Below, in pieces: positions 12,030 to 24,261 of a stretch of DNA of 64,000 bases. The notes under the pieces are model-generated. The model had not been told where the DNA came from. It saw only the letters and a list, made by a program, of their open reading frames with translations, and did no database searches. A program made the position numbers and the translations under genes. This DNA comes from Xylogone sp. PMI_703 (lineage: Eukaryota > Ascomycota > Leotiomycetes): assembly GCA_021399445.1 (NCBI GenBank), contig JAJTUQ010000006.1, positions 2,418,001-2,482,000 of the forward strand, in the 5' to 3' direction. Position 1 is the stretch's first letter. Each line of letters opens with the position of its first letter.

Positions 12030-13543
12030 CTTTGTGTAATCTAAAGCATGGCGGTGAATAGAGCCATGGTTCTTCAGGTATGAAGCAAATCTTAGAACAA
12101 AACTAATATTGAGATGATTCATGATGTTTTCTTTTTTCTTTTTGACTTAGAGCTTGATGATATTCTCTACTCTTTCTGCAAAGACCCAATACTCCCTCAT
12201 CGCCACTAAATGGACCATGCTGTGAGATCCGGCCCTGACTTCTTCAAGACATGCTGTCATCCAATCCGTCCATCTTCTCACGTCCTCGCCGAGGGAAACA
12301 CGTTTCCAGCCCCAATACGCGTTGGAAGGAAGTTGATACCCACGGCGATGCTGATGCGAGGACGAGGAGAGACTGAAGCGGCGCGGGATACCCAGTCCCC
12401 AAGCCTTGGACCTACCCGTCTGTCTCCTAGGAAGAGGATACTGTCCTGTCCTGCTGGTAATCCCTTGGATCTCACAACATCACCTCTTCACCGACAACGT
12501 GCTGATGGAGCAAAATATGGAGTGAAACAGGCGAGACAGGAGAACCAAAAAGACACTGAGGGCGTGTTGCCATCAGGGGAACACCACGTGTATATGTTCC
12601 ACCACTGTAAAGATTGACTAAAGACGTACTTAGACTTAGACGCAGACTTACTGTAGATCTACCACTGTAAAATTCCCGGAAATCGAACCGTTCCGCGGAT
12701 TGAACAACCCATCCTAGAGTACCAAAAAGAGTAGCAGTGATCTTGCTTTTCCTGTCTCACGGATCTTTTTGCGTATTGCGGACCTTCCTTCGGGCTACAT
12801 CCGACAAACTCCCCTTATTCCGCACCCATCACCATATCATACACCCATCCACCTTCCCACGTATCTCTTATCACCCGCCCGGGTCCATTAACCGGATTCC
12901 AAATCACCATGAATAGGTGCCATCAGCCACTCAGAATCTACCTTGCGATGTTGCAAATAGTTTTGTTGCAAGTCGCATACTCCGTCTTTCCGTCCGCGGG
13001 TAAGGTTTCCGGCGGAAATACTCCTGGGTGACGGATCTGGGTGTGTATTCCGCTTCGGTACCCTGATCATCGTACCACATAACGGACCACTTTGCGAAAC
13101 ACACGCAACTTCCTTTTTATCAACAATCGAGCAACTTTTCAGCTTTCGGGAGCGTTCCGAGGGTAATTGTCGGGATGGAATGGCTAGAAAGGGGAATTTT
13201 CACAGCAACGGCGGAATGGGGCATTACTCGGAAAAGGTCTTTGAGTCTTTGGTTCACCGAGTCCATCTAAAATTTTATACTTTGTGCAAATGCTGAGCGC
13301 TCTTCTTCTTTGTTCTGCTTGCTAAGTACTAAGGGGGTATTTACGAGGAGGGGTGAAAACAAATTTATGCAGAACGCGGTTTGATCCCGTTCAAACTCAT
13401 CAAATGCTCATCAGTCCCTTCCAACATGATTCTATGAACAAAATCCCTCCTCGAATGCAAAATTCCAGACAAATTTCATAAAAATCGTAGCTATCCAAAG
13501 CTCGGCTGTCGGCTCGCCATTCTCTAAATGACCTACCGCTATT
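12030..13543. other. Intergenic, 1.5 kb, no gene recognised
   Basis: Between the 3' ends of two convergent genes. A plus-strand frame at 12210-12617 has arginine/proline-rich composition without any recognisable feature and is not called. A 10-base word CCACTGTAAA occurs twice about 60 bases apart (12601 and 12661). The length is unusual for a convergent spacer and could hide a noncoding transcript. Confidence 0.35.
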
Positions 13544-16500
13544 CTACCGTCTTACCGTTGACGTGATCATCTGTCTTTGCTTGTTCAACCAGCCCTTTGG
13601 CGCGTCAGGCCGTCGCTGGAGAACCATAGCATTGCTCTGTAACCGCGACATAACATCGTACCAGGCGCTTGTCATGAGCGAGAGCTCCCGTTTCAGGCCC
13701 TTGTTTTCCGTCTCGAGGGAAGTGAACTTGAAGCACGGGTTTGTTAGCAGGCCATGATTTTGCGGTGCCAAAGTAAGGATCAAGACTACGCAAGAAACCA
13801 TACAAGGCTGGATTAAGAAATTAATACGGATGAGGGTGAATACCTTCTCTCCATCGATCGAATCCTCTTCCGCGGATTTGAGCTTTCGTTGAAGCATTTC
13901 GATAAGTTCTTCCTGTTTCTTGATTTGCTATAGTACCGGTTAGCAGAGTTTACGTACTTGTGAATCCCTACAAGGTATTAAAATAGGAGGAGGGAAGCTA
14001 GGAGACGTGATCGTAATGCTGGGGGCCGGACTTGGCTGCCGAACACTTGGAAGGCGCGGATATTCAGAACCAGGCTCTGTGTCGTCTTCCTCAGCATCTT
14101 GAAACCCTTCGACAGATTTCATGTCATATATCTCCTTTAAGCCCGAGGTAAATTCAACTCCAAATACCCCTAGCTCTCGGGTCAGTTCCAGATTATCTGG
14201 ACTGTCAGAGGGGCTTTTCCATGGTGATGCTGCTATTGTAAGCATCTCATCAGTGCCAGATGCACGCTTGTGCTCGTTATTATCCATCTTAATGGACGGT
14301 GATGAATGTGAATCATGTGCATGAGTTGGCTCATTTCCGGACCCATTCTTGTTGATAATATCTTTGGGAGGTGTGGATTGTATCTCTCCATGGTCCAATG
14401 CATACTTATGCGTAGGGTCGACTTTATTCTCCGATTTGCGCTGGAAAGCAGATTGGACCCTTGACGTGAAATTTGAAAAGCGGGACTTCGTCTCAGGGAG
14501 AGCTTGATCTGCGAACCTTACGGTTTTCGCTGGGGAACTGTCGTTATGCCTTACCTCAGTTAAGCGGTTCTTCTCTGCATCGGTTTTCTCCTCCAGTTGT
14601 TCATCAACTTCCGGCTCCTCGACTTCGGGTTTGGCGGATGCTACGATTTGCTCTTGTAGGGAAGCGACCTGGGCTCGGAATTTATTATTGCCCAGTAACG
14701 CTGTAACTAGATGTCGGTTCTGTTGATCGTAGTCGTTCTGCAAATTTTTGTACTGGCCCTGAAGTAGGAGCAGATCTTTCTCAAGTGAGGACTTGATAAT
14801 CCCGTTGGCTGACTTCAGGTCTTCCAGAGCCTCGAGCTCTAGTTTGCCCATAGAAGCCACTATATAATCAATTAGTATTGCTCGAAAAGAGTGAATAAGT
14901 AGAACTTACAGTCTGTTTTTGCGCTGAGCAACTCACGCTCCTTACTGCTTAGCTCTGTGGTAAGCTCATTAACCTTCGCTTTGGCTGCGGTAAGCTCCTT
15001 GCTTGCTTCGAGGTACAAGTTTCGAGTGTTGATGACGTTTTCATTTCTATATTCTCCTTCAGCACGTAGATTAAGGGGGCCGATGTCCAAAGCGGCTTGG
15101 ATGACATACTTATCGCCAGATGTGGTGTCGACCATCGCTTGCACTTGTTCCTGGGCAATGATATACTTTTCCTCAAGGTCGTTGTAACGGGCCTCGAGCC
15201 GCTTGATCCTTCCGTCGGCTTCCTCCAACTCTACTCGGAGTACAGCATTACTAGTTCCGCCTGCGCTGCTCTTCAAGAGCTGGTTCTCTGTTTTTAGACG
15301 ATTAACTTCAGCATCTGTATTGGTTTCCTCTAGCTCCTGTTCCAATGTTAGAAAGCCCCCTCCTCCCTCATGTTCTGCAGATGAAACCGGCTGCATAGTT
15401 TGGCTGTCGGCTCTAATTTGCTCCTCTAAATCTTGAATATATCTTTCATCTTGGGCTCTCTTGTCTGTAAGACTGGTGATCTGAGCCTCGCGGCGGCGCA
15501 GCTCATCCTCCAGCACCTTCTTCTGATTGCCAAGTTCAACAACATGCAATTCATAGGAGTTAAATCTCCGCTGATACTCTTGGATGGTTGTTAGTAATTT
15601 CTGATTTTCTTCAAAAACCTTATCGTAGTCCTTCTGTATTTCCTCTAGATTTTCTAGTCGTTGTCGTAACCTCGCGTTTTCTTTCTCCACGATGCTCTGT
15701 GCCTCTAGTTTCTTTTGGAAATGATCAACCATGTTAGCCTTTCTTGACAAATTAAGGTTTTCGGTCCTGAGTTCCGATACTTGATCCTCAATTTCGGTCA
15801 GCCTGTCGACTTTAGCACGTAAGTGATCAAGTTCTTTCTGATGCTTATCTCTAGTCGCTTGGTCAAGCTCCATTTGTTGCTCTTGGCTCGCAATGAGATC
15901 ATTAGCTTCCTGAAGTTCTTTTCTTAGCCTCTTAACGTATTCATTCGTCTCGCCATTCTTCGAGTCTTCTAATGTTCTCAGCAAGTGATCCTTCTCTTTG
16001 AATTCTTCAATTAAATGATCATAACTGCTTTGAAGGTCTTCAAATCGGGCCTGGAAATCTGCATGACGTTTCTGCAAGTCTCGATACTCCGCAAGTAAAT
16101 CGGCATGATCCGCTTCCAAAGCAAGGTCGAGATCTTTGGCTAATGTAGAGGATATGGTAGACTCCTGTGCTGGGCTCGTGGGAGCATTCTGGGCGACATT
16201 TTCCATCTGTGATGACGTTAGTGAAAACTTAACTACATTTACAATTTCCCCTACACTTTTAATGATCTCCACGATCTCCGCCTGCGTGGATGGATCTAGT
16301 CGCTCCGTGATGTTTTGGACGAATCTCGTGTTCTCCGATCCTTTCACAGCGGCCATTAGGATAATTGTAAGTAGCTTTAGGACGGCATTAGTCAGGGCGT
16401 TGCGGAATCTAGATACAATGAGAAGCTCACGTACTTTCACGATTTGTTGTTCGTCTTCATGCTCAGCAATTCCGTTGATATCAATCATACTCTCGGAGAA

Positions 16501-16885
16501 TATGGGGCTGAGTTCGTCGCAGTGGTTGTGGACGTACCGCCTGAGGGACTTGTATACCGCCTCGAGGGATCTCTTCCTGCTGAGCCATTTGGACGGACTG
16601 CTGTCCGTGTCGAGATCTCTGATAGCATATGCCGGGTCGATATCGCCTGTGAGATCTGAGATTAGCAGATCAGCGTGCAAAGGGGGAGGGGTACCACTTG
16701 CCTAGCATGTTGGACAGGACCACCCCATCGGTCAACTCTGACAGAGAGCCCACTTCCGCATCCAGTGGGAATGTATTCACCTAAGGACCAGTTAGCAGAA
16801 GCCCCGCCGAACAGCGAGAGGTTGAGAGGAGTGGATAGCGTACCCATTGCAGCAGGGCTCTCTTCACAGGCGGCGTATACGACAT
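13544..16885 (-). CDS. hookA: Hook-family dynein/early-endosome adaptor, 1011 aa
   Basis: Hook proteins link early endosomes to cytoplasmic dynein in hyphae. Model: exons 16844-16885, 16702-16780, 14910-16655, 13958-14859, 13844-13927, 13544-13726. Spliced N-terminus has the Hook calponin-like domain: ALLQWVNTFPLD, LSELTDGVVLSNML, DIDPAYA, then ALTNAVLKLLTIILMAAVKG. Residues about 190-600 are near-continuous coiled coil, followed by a charged, disordered region with SP/TP sites and further coil. Intron 2 (16656-16701) uses a GC-AG border with GCAAGT donor; intron 4 (13928-13957) is only 30 nt but is required because the unspliced frame has stops. The first two exons are too short to show as long frames. 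The C-terminal third is longer than the Hook core alone needs. Confidence 0.8.
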
Positions 16886-17701
16886 GGTGAAGTTCCCCGG
16901 CTTGGGCCTCGACTGGGTTCGCGAGTCGGGCATCCTGGGAATAAGTAGATGTCTTCAGGAGTTTGTTCTGTAGGTTAGCAAATATGATGCTGAGTCTTCA
17001 ATCTCATCGTTGGCCTGCAACCGGATGCCGTCGAGTAATTATGCATAAATGGGTTTCATTGTTTCATGCTTAGCTGGCGGTCGAGATCTAGGAATTCTTG
17101 TGGCGGGAGAAGGTTACTGAGAGCCACAGACAGCACAGCGCGACCCCTGCCTCCCCCTGGCCGCTTTACCGACAATCGCCCAAAAAGGGCTTTTGGGCTT
17201 TGGGCTCTTTGGATCCTCGAGTCTCCTTGGTACCGACGTGCGCTTATGCTGAATGCGCATTGTCGTGTGCTTGCAGGTAGGGTCCGGAAAAACAAAGTCT
17301 TTCACGAGATATCAAAAGCTTCAAGGAGACATGGTCATTGTATCCATCTATATTTGCTATGTCCGTCTATATCTGCTCCCTGCGGGCTTTCTGCGTTGAA
17401 CAAAAGAGGAAGCTATGGAGTCTCCAGCAGTCCCTCCCGCCCAATGGCTGGAGAGCGTTGAATGCCCGCACAAAGCTGCTTGGTCATACCGCGCCCTAGT
17501 TCTGACTTATCTTATCGTCGGGGAAATAATTCCCCAGTCCCAATCTGGCCGCAATAATGGGGTCTTCTTGTTCATAGACGGGCCCGGAGTCTTTGAATCT
17601 CACTCTATCTTCTTTTCTACCTTTTCTCTCTTTCCTTCATCTCCATCTCGTGCCGTCTTTGGGTTGATATCACGGGTGCTCGATCAATCATCTCAGCAAT
17701 C
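16886..17701. promoter_or_regulatory. Divergent promoter, hookA and aminotransferase
   Basis: 816 bp between divergent starts. Pyrimidine-rich leader (TCTTTTCTACCTTTTCTCTCTTT-like) at about 17600-17650 precedes the aminotransferase ATG, typical of fungal core promoters. Overlapping short frames on both strands near 17050-17460 are of shadow type and not called. Confidence 0.4.
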
Positions 17702-19779
17702 ATGGCAGACTTCGAGTATGTCACTCATACTGCAGCCACGCCTCCATACGAGGGCAAGAAGGCTCCATTAGACTTGAGCCATCACTTTTCTCGGGTTACG
17801 AAGAAGCGGATAGAGAGCAGTGTAAAGCAGTTCTACAAATACTTCAGCATCCCGGGAATTGGAAATTTGGCTGGAGGTAAGTCATCACCTTTCTCTCATG
17901 ACGATTGCGTAATCTCTTTGAATACACTCGCGATATTCAGATTAGTCAACATGCCGATGTATCTGGATCTTGAGCTGATTCGACAACAAAGGTCTTCCCA
18001 ATGCCTCTTTCTTCCCGTACGATACCCTCGAGGCGCAAATTGCCCAACCAGAGCGCTTTCAGCCGACTCCCAACGGACCCAGTCTCATCGCCAATGCGAA
18101 GAAGGAGCGCTCACTGAGCAACAAACCAAGCACAGACGCACCATTACATCTTGTTGTTCCACATGCTTCAAGCACAGCAGACCCAATCCAAAAGATTGAT
18201 CTGACCACGGCTCTGCAATATGGCCAAGCTCAAGGTTATCCGCCACTCTATTCGTTCTTGCGCCAATTCGCCCGTGAAAATCTTCACCCGAACGTGCCGT
18301 ATCTCGATGGACCGGAAATCATCCTTACATGCGGCTCGACAGATGGATTTTCCAAGGCGATCGAAGCTCTAAGCAATGTTTGGAGCGAGGAAAGAGATTG
18401 GATTAGAGAGAGAGAAGGCATTCTATGCGAAGAGTTTGCATATATGAATGCCATTCAGACTGCGCGCCCAAGTAGGTTTTGAAGCCATCGTCTATACCTG
18501 TGCAGATCTTCTAATAACCGCCTATAGGAGGTCTGCAGGTTGTACCCGTCAAGATCGATGCAGAGGGGATGGTTGCTTCTGGAAAGGGTGGCCTAGCTGA
18601 CGTCTTGGAGAATTGGGATGATACGAAAGGCAAGCGGCCTCACTTGATGTATACCGTAACGTAAGTTATCTCTTTTAAGATTTGGACTTTACCAGGTAAT
18701 ATGGTAGACTAAAGTTGAACTCTAGTATTGGCCAGAATCCAACCAGTGGAACGCTTTCAGTGCAGCGTCGCAAGGAGCTGTACGCCTTGTGCAGCAAATA
18801 CGATGTGATCATCATTGAAGATGATCCATACTGGTATCTCCAGTTTCCATCTGCGGCAAATCTTGAATCACAAGCTCGTGGCACGTCACTCCCCACATCT
18901 CAGCCTGCGCACACTTTTGAGAAGTCATCGGGCTACGCCTACCTCGATAGCCTCGTACCCTCGTATTTGAACGTGGACACTGACGGCCGCGTTGTACGTC
19001 TTGACACTTTCTCCAAGACTGTTGCCCCTGGCTGTCGTCTTGGCTGGATAACTGCGCAACCGGCAATTGTCGAACGTATCCTTCGTATCACCGAAACTTC
19101 AACTCAACAGCCATCTGGATTTGTGCAATCGATGATCGCGGAGCTAGTTATGGGGCCCCAGCCTGGTGTACAGTTTTCTCCAAAGTCTAAGGCTGAAGCT
19201 TTGACCTTCACAGGATGGCAAACTGGTGGATGGGTCCGATGGTTGGAAGGCCTGAGAGGTTCATATGAGAGACGAATGAATCGGATGTGCTCCATTCTGG
19301 AGGATGGCCGCTTCCAGGTCAAGCAGGGCACTCCTTTGAAAGCATCGGAGCAAGACTGGGCTGTTATCTCGAAGACAGAGCTATATAGCTTCGATTGGCC
19401 TCGCGGAGGAATGTTTGTCTGGATCCGCATTAACTATCCTACTCATCCTCTCTATGGAGAGGTTGGCGGATCCAAGCTTGCGAATGCATTATGGCTCTTC
19501 TTGGCAAACAAACCGTATCTAGCTCTTGTCAGTCCGGGCCAGATCTTTAGCCCGACACCTGAAATTGCGGAAGAGAAAGGTTGGCAGTATTTCAGACTCT
19601 GCTTTGCGGCCGTGTCTGAGGAGGAAATTGAAACTACAAGCCAAAGGTTCGCCGCCGGCTGTGCTGCTTTCTGGAAAATCAAGACCAAGAAGGAATTGGA
19701 TGATATTGATGACGACGCTGCTGCACTTGAGAATATTCAAGATGGCATTACGAATTTGGGATTAAACTGGGTTTGTTAA
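17702..19779 (+). CDS. Aro8-type aromatic/2-aminoadipate aminotransferase (PLP, class I), 613 aa
   Basis: Transfers amino groups between aromatic amino acids, kynurenine or 2-aminoadipate and 2-oxo acids; the fungal Aro8 group serves Tyr/Phe metabolism and lysine synthesis. Exons 17702-17876, 17992-18471, 18528-18660, 18726-19779 give one frame of 614 codons. Order: IDLTTALQYGQAQGYPPL (substrate-pocket loop), TCGSTDG, YTVTIGQNPTSGT (Asn/Pro loop), IIEDDPYWYLQF (Asp contacting the PLP ring), and DTFSKTVAPGCRLGW with the Schiff-base Lys at about residue 360. Arg for the substrate carboxylate lies in FRLCFA near the C-terminus. Exact substrate cannot be fixed from motifs. Confidence 0.9.
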
Positions 19780-20592
19780 AGGAATATATGAGTTTGTGTT
19801 TGGCGTAGTTCCATAGGGTTGTTATTGTTTTGCTGTGGTTGGACAGAGAAATAAATTCGAGCCAACTATTTCTGCAGAAAATCACAGCAGGAAACTAAAC
19901 TAGATCTATTAGATTAGTTGGTCGGTCAATTAATAAAGAAACAAATAAGTAAAAATCAGAGAAACAAATACAGAAGAAGAAAGTTACCAGGATAATCAAG
20001 TCTACTCCATCAATCACAATCTGCAACCATGGCCATCAACTTCTACTCAAATTCCCGAAGTTGCAGTATTATGAGCACCAGGAGCGCTGCAAGCATGGAG
20101 ACGGTTTCGAATAATTTATAACCAACAAAGCATAATACAGTGTTATGTACTGGGTATCTCGAACTGGTATAACGAGTCCGGTTTGCCTCTCAAGCATCTC
20201 GCTCAGGTATGACGTATGTGGGGCCTACATGTACTCGATAAGTATGCCCGCCGAGCCCAATAGACTGTTTTGCTAATATAGCGATCTCAGAAACTGACTA
20301 CGCCTGCTGGTGTATTTACAAGACAACATCAACTTTTATCGGAGATTTATATCTTGAATCTATTTGTCCGTAACAGTGCTTTCAAGGGGGCCTTTCCGAA
20401 TTTCCGCCGCATATATAAGATGGGGAAACCCCACAACTAACCATTTAGTGTGGCCGCAATCGTTCTAGCCATCGTGGGGCACCATTATCTCGGTGCTTAA
20501 ACATCAAAATTTACTTCAATTACAGTCACATCTTCATCGCGCTCCTTTTTCTCCTATTCATAGGAGAAAATCCTTTCCAGGAGCCACCCATC
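19780..20592. promoter_or_regulatory. Intergenic and MTHFR leader
   Basis: 3' flank of the aminotransferase gene, then the promoter of the reductase gene. CATATATAAG at about 20409 is a plausible TATA element. A short ATG-initiated frame beginning at 20493 overlaps the MTHFR start in another frame and could act as an upstream ORF. Confidence 0.35.
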
Positions 20593-22605
20593 ATGGAGAA
20601 AATCACAGACAAGATCGCGGCGCTGCCGCCCGATTCCAACTACTTCTCGCTCGAGTTTTTCCCGCCCAAGACCGCCATGGGTTCGTCCAATCTTCGAGCA
20701 CGACTTGACCGAATGTCCCGAGCGTTGCGGCCGTTGTTTGTTACCGTAACCTGGGGCGCGGGAGGGTCGACGGCTTCAAAATCCTTGGAACTTGCGGAGC
20801 TGTGCCAGAGGGAACTGGGCCTTACCACATGCTTGCATTTGACATGTACGAATATGAGCAAAGCGCTGGTAGATCATGCCTTAGAAGAAGCGAAAGTTCT
20901 GGGAATTCGAAACATATTAGCATTAAGAGGCGATCCACCAAGAGCTGAGGAATATCAAGACCCAAGTGAGAAAGTCGAGGAAGGTCCGGCAGAGTTTGCT
21001 TGGGCGATTGATCTGGTCAAGTATATACGACAGCAATACGGAGATTATTTTTGCGTAGGAGTAGCGGCATACCCAGAAGGACATGCGGACGAGGGCCATC
21101 CTGATGGGCAGAGCCTAGAACATGACTTACCGTACCTGGTGGAAAAGGTACAGGCCGGCGCAGACTTCATTATGACACAGTTATTCTTTGATATTGATGC
21201 ATATGACAAATTTGAGACGAGATTACGAGATCATCCCAGTGGAGCATTCAAGAACATCCCTATCATTCCTGGAATGATGCCGATTCAAGGTTATCAGATG
21301 ATAAGGAGGACATCCAAGCTTAGTCATGCCAAAATTCCACCTCGCATCATGTCCAGATTAGACGACGTTCGAGGAGATGACGAGAAAGTGAAGAATGTGG
21401 GAGTGGATATTATCAGCGAGCTGGTTGAACATCTCAAAGTCCAAAAGGACGCAGCCAGAGGTCCACGAGGGTTCCATTTCTACACTCTCAATCTCGAAAA
21501 GGCCGTTTCCTTCATCTTAGAGAGAACCAAATTGATCCCAGCCTCTACTCCCTCAGAGCCGGATGCTGAGACTGCAGTGATAGACACATTCCTGAAACCA
21601 CCAGCCACAGAAGACCGGCCGAATGGAACACATGTCAATGGGTCCAATAGTTCCAATAGGAGGCTCTCGTCTGCCGGATCAGATCCACGAAACTATCTCA
21701 TCACAAGCTCGAAGGTCTCTAACCCAGAGTTTGAAGTCAGTCAACTAGAAGCATCGATGCCCGCTGGACCTGTGAATACCCGAGCCAATACACTGGCTAT
21801 TTCGGAAGGTGAAGGGTCCTTAGGGAGAGAAGCAACTTGGGACGACTTCCCCAATGGAAGATGGGGAGATGCTCGTTCTCCAGCATATGGTGAAATCGAT
21901 GGTTATGGTGTGAGCCTGCATATGTCGGTCAACCAAGCTATCCAGCTATGGGGATATCCAACAACGGCTGATGACATCACCAACTTATTCATAAAACAGC
22001 TCGAGGGTAGCTTAACAGCCATTCCTTGGAGCGAAGAAGGCCTAAATGAAGAAACTAATACCATAAAGAGCCAGCTGTTGAAGCTCAACCAGAAAGGCTG
22101 GTGGACAGTTGCTTCACAGCCTGCTGTAAATGGTGTCAAATCAACGGATCCAATATTTGGTTGGGGCCCTAAGAACGGGTTCGTTTTTCAAAAGGCGTTT
22201 GTAGAGCTCTTCGTTCCGTCCCGAGACTGGAAGGTCCTACACGAGAAGCTCACGTCGCCGGGTATCCGGGAGCAAGTCTCCTTCTACGCTTGCAATGCTG
22301 CTGGAGAATTCGACTCGAGCGATACTACCTCAAATATTGAAGAAGGCACCAATTCCACAAATGCTGTAACCTGGGGTGCATTCCCGGGGAAAGAAATTAT
22401 CACACCCACAATTATTGAAGAAGTCAGCTTTAAGGCTTGGGCGGAAGAGGCGTTCGGTATCTGGAGGGAATGGAGCCGAGTCTATAGTCCTAAGAGCAAG
22501 AGTAGGGAATTGATTGACGAAATGGCTAACGACCGGTGGTTAATCAATATTATCCATCATGCTTACGTGGAGCGGGAGGCGTTATGGGATCTTTTACTTA
22601 GTTGA
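20593..22605 (+). CDS. met13: Methylenetetrahydrofolate reductase, 670 aa
   Basis: Reduces 5,10-methylene-THF to 5-methyl-THF with FAD and NAD(P)H, feeding methionine synthesis. Single exon, good ATG context (CATCATGG). N-terminal TIM barrel, about 1-310: SLEFFPPKT, TVTWGAGGSTA, HLTCTNM, NILALRGDPPR, VGVAAYPEGH, FIMTQLFFD, PIIPGMMPI, FHFYTLNLEKA. A variable linker (about 320-400) precedes the C-terminal regulatory domain with WDDFPNGRWGDARSPAYGE, LWGYP, FGWGPKNG and TIIEEVSFKAW. The barrel motifs resemble yeast Met13 more than Met12 (SLEFFPPKT rather than SFEYFVPKT), so this is named by that resemblance. Confidence 0.95.
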   Translation: MEKITDKIAALPPDSNYFSLEFFPPKTAMGSSNLRARLDRMSRALRPLFVTVTWGAGGSTASKSLELAELCQRELGLTTCLHLTCTNMSKALVDHALEEAKVLGIRNILALRGDPPRAEEYQDPSEKVEEGPAEFAWAIDLVKYIRQQYGDYFCVGVAAYPEGHADEGHPDGQSLEHDLPYLVEKVQAGADFIMTQLFFDIDAYDKFETRLRDHPSGAFKNIPIIPGMMPIQGYQMIRRTSKLSHAKIPPRIMSRLDDVRGDDEKVKNVGVDIISELVEHLKVQKDAARGPRGFHFYTLNLEKAVSFILERTKLIPASTPSEPDAETAVIDTFLKPPATEDRPNGTHVNGSNSSNRRLSSAGSDPRNYLITSSKVSNPEFEVSQLEASMPAGPVNTRANTLAISEGEGSLGREATWDDFPNGRWGDARSPAYGEIDGYGVSLHMSVNQAIQLWGYPTTADDITNLFIKQLEGSLTAIPWSEEGLNEETNTIKSQLLKLNQKGWWTVASQPAVNGVKSTDPIFGWGPKNGFVFQKAFVELFVPSRDWKVLHEKLTSPGIREQVSFYACNAAGEFDSSDTTSNIEEGTNSTNAVTWGAFPGKEIITPTIIEEVSFKAWAEEAFGIWREWSRVYSPKSKSRELIDEMANDRWLINIIHHAYVEREALWDLLLS

Positions 22606-23425
22606 AAGTGGAAATATTGGATTTATGATGCATATGGAAAAAGGTCATGATGTATACCTCCTCCGGGAGTTATCTTCCCCTTCATAACAAATCTCACGTT
22701 ATGAGAATGCGGCTGTTGAAATCCTCGTATGTCCTAACATGGCTCTAGAGGGGGTAACCCTTTATGCCATTATTTGTTCACTGCTTTCAACAGCCTTGGA
22801 TAAGAGCTGGATCTCTGACTCAATGTTACAACCAACGATGATGGTGTAGGTAATTTTAGGGTATATCACTTAGTCTTCCAATATATAACGGTGGACCACG
22901 ATAGATTATCTAATTGCTATCTTATCTACAGCGTGATCTAACCAAGAGGTAACTTTATTTGGAGATGTAGACTAAGAATATGTTTTTGCCCGTCACTAAC
23001 AGAGGCCGAGTAGCACTACTAGATTGGGTCAATGTAGTATATTATAGGGGATATAGTCCCCGCCATCAGTTTACTCCCAACACACTCACGCCAAAGGGTG
23101 TGAGTGCCACAGAAACCGGTGCCTTCTTGCTCTCTCCCCCTTGAGGAGCACTATGTACTACCTCAATTCCATGACTGCCTTTGTCTCGGAAGTTTGTTTC
23201 CTTGTAGCCTTTCAGATACCATTAAGAAGACTCACTGCCTCGATCAAGAAGACTCATCATGATAGCACACATGCAAGCCTACCATTCAGAAACCTTTTCG
23301 ACCCTGATCTCGAACCCCGCATCCGCAGATATTTCCAGAGGTAGTAGTTATACCGGTTGCTGATACAACTGTGTTCCAGAGCCTCAGAAGTTGACACTAT
23401 CATTCACACTCTTCTAGATGTGCTC
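22606..23425. other. Intergenic between convergent genes
   Basis: No gene seen; short plus-strand frames at 23141-23581 are low-complexity or antisense to the Naa38 gene. Confidence 0.45.
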
Positions 23426-23840
23426 TCAATCGGTGCTTCTCGAAGCATTATTTCGGGCAGCAACCTGACTCTCAAACTCCTCCAACTCGATCTTGACAAT
23501 ATGTTCTCCCGGCACAACCACGAGTCCCATATACCGATTGGTCATATCAATCACAACTTTGTCATTCCCCTGCTCGAGTAATTTGCTAGCTTTGTTCGGA
23601 GGAGGCATGCGATATTCAAAGGTATGTGAAAGAATTACGTTGAGGTCCTGGGAGCGGGATAGTGTTAGCTTTCAGTAGTATATAGTAATTGGGTGGTTGG
23701 TGGATGTTAAAGTAGCGTAAGGAACATACAGTATCGGTGCATTTGAACTGGCCTAGAAACATTCTACTGTCGGTCGTAGTAACCCGGAGGTTCTTGTTTA
23801 AGAGGGAAGTTAGGTAATCTTCTGCGTGGACCTTCTCCAT
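23426..23840 (-). CDS. NatC auxiliary subunit Naa38/LSMD1-like Sm-fold protein, 110 aa
   Basis: Small Sm-like protein of the NatC N-terminal acetyltransferase (yeast Mak31 group). Exon 1 23730-23840, intron 23648-23729 (GTATGT donor, CCAG end), exon 2 23426-23647; the joined frame has 111 codons. Sm1-like motif: LLNKNLRVTTTDSRMFLGQFKCTD, split here as LRVTTTDSRMFLGQF then DLNVIL after the intron; the second motif is YMGLVVVPGEHIVKIEL. Start placed at ATG 23840, giving the short N-terminus usual in the family; an in-frame ATG at 23882 would add 14 residues. Confidence 0.8.
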
Positions 23841-24261
23841 GTTCGTAGGAGTTATTATGGAAAATTGATTGTGATCTAACAACTAAGTAGTGAAATATTG
23901 AAGACAAGATTCCAGGTCGGAAGCGCTAAGCCCCGCTGAATGCCAGTACTTGGATCATTGGAAGGAACGTTCTCTGATTGGTGAATCTTAATTAGACAGC
24001 CTTGAGCTGCTAATAAGATAAGGACGATGGTCACGAGTTTCAAGTGCAGTAATATAAAGGTCCAGATTATTGAAGGATGAAATGGAAAATAAATAACAAA
24101 GTCTAGACAAAGGTATTTCATTTATAATTACTATGAGGTATATCGAGTAAAGCACATCATACAAGGCCAGAAGTTGGTCTCGAAGAGGTATTCGTAAATT
24201 AAATGACAACATATAAGCCCCTTTCCCGAAACATCAAAAGAGACCCATTTCCGCTCTAAAT
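23841..24261. other. Intergenic, Naa38 promoter and lipase 3' flank
   Basis: About 420 AT-rich bases with no recognisable gene. Confidence 0.4.

Noticed and set aside
12210..12617. 135-codon plus-strand frame in the 1.5-kb convergent spacer
   Set aside because: Arg/Pro-rich composition, overlapping open frame on the opposite strand, no motifs, no splice-supported extension.
17056..17461. Overlapping frames on both strands in the hookA/aminotransferase promoter, one with an N-terminus like a mitochondrial presequence
   Set aside because: All three frames are open because of high G+C locally; the presequence-like start is followed by nothing recognisable.
23141..23678. Plus-strand frames overlapping the Naa38 gene
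   Set aside because: Antisense shadows of, or low-complexity flank to, a well-supported minus-strand gene.
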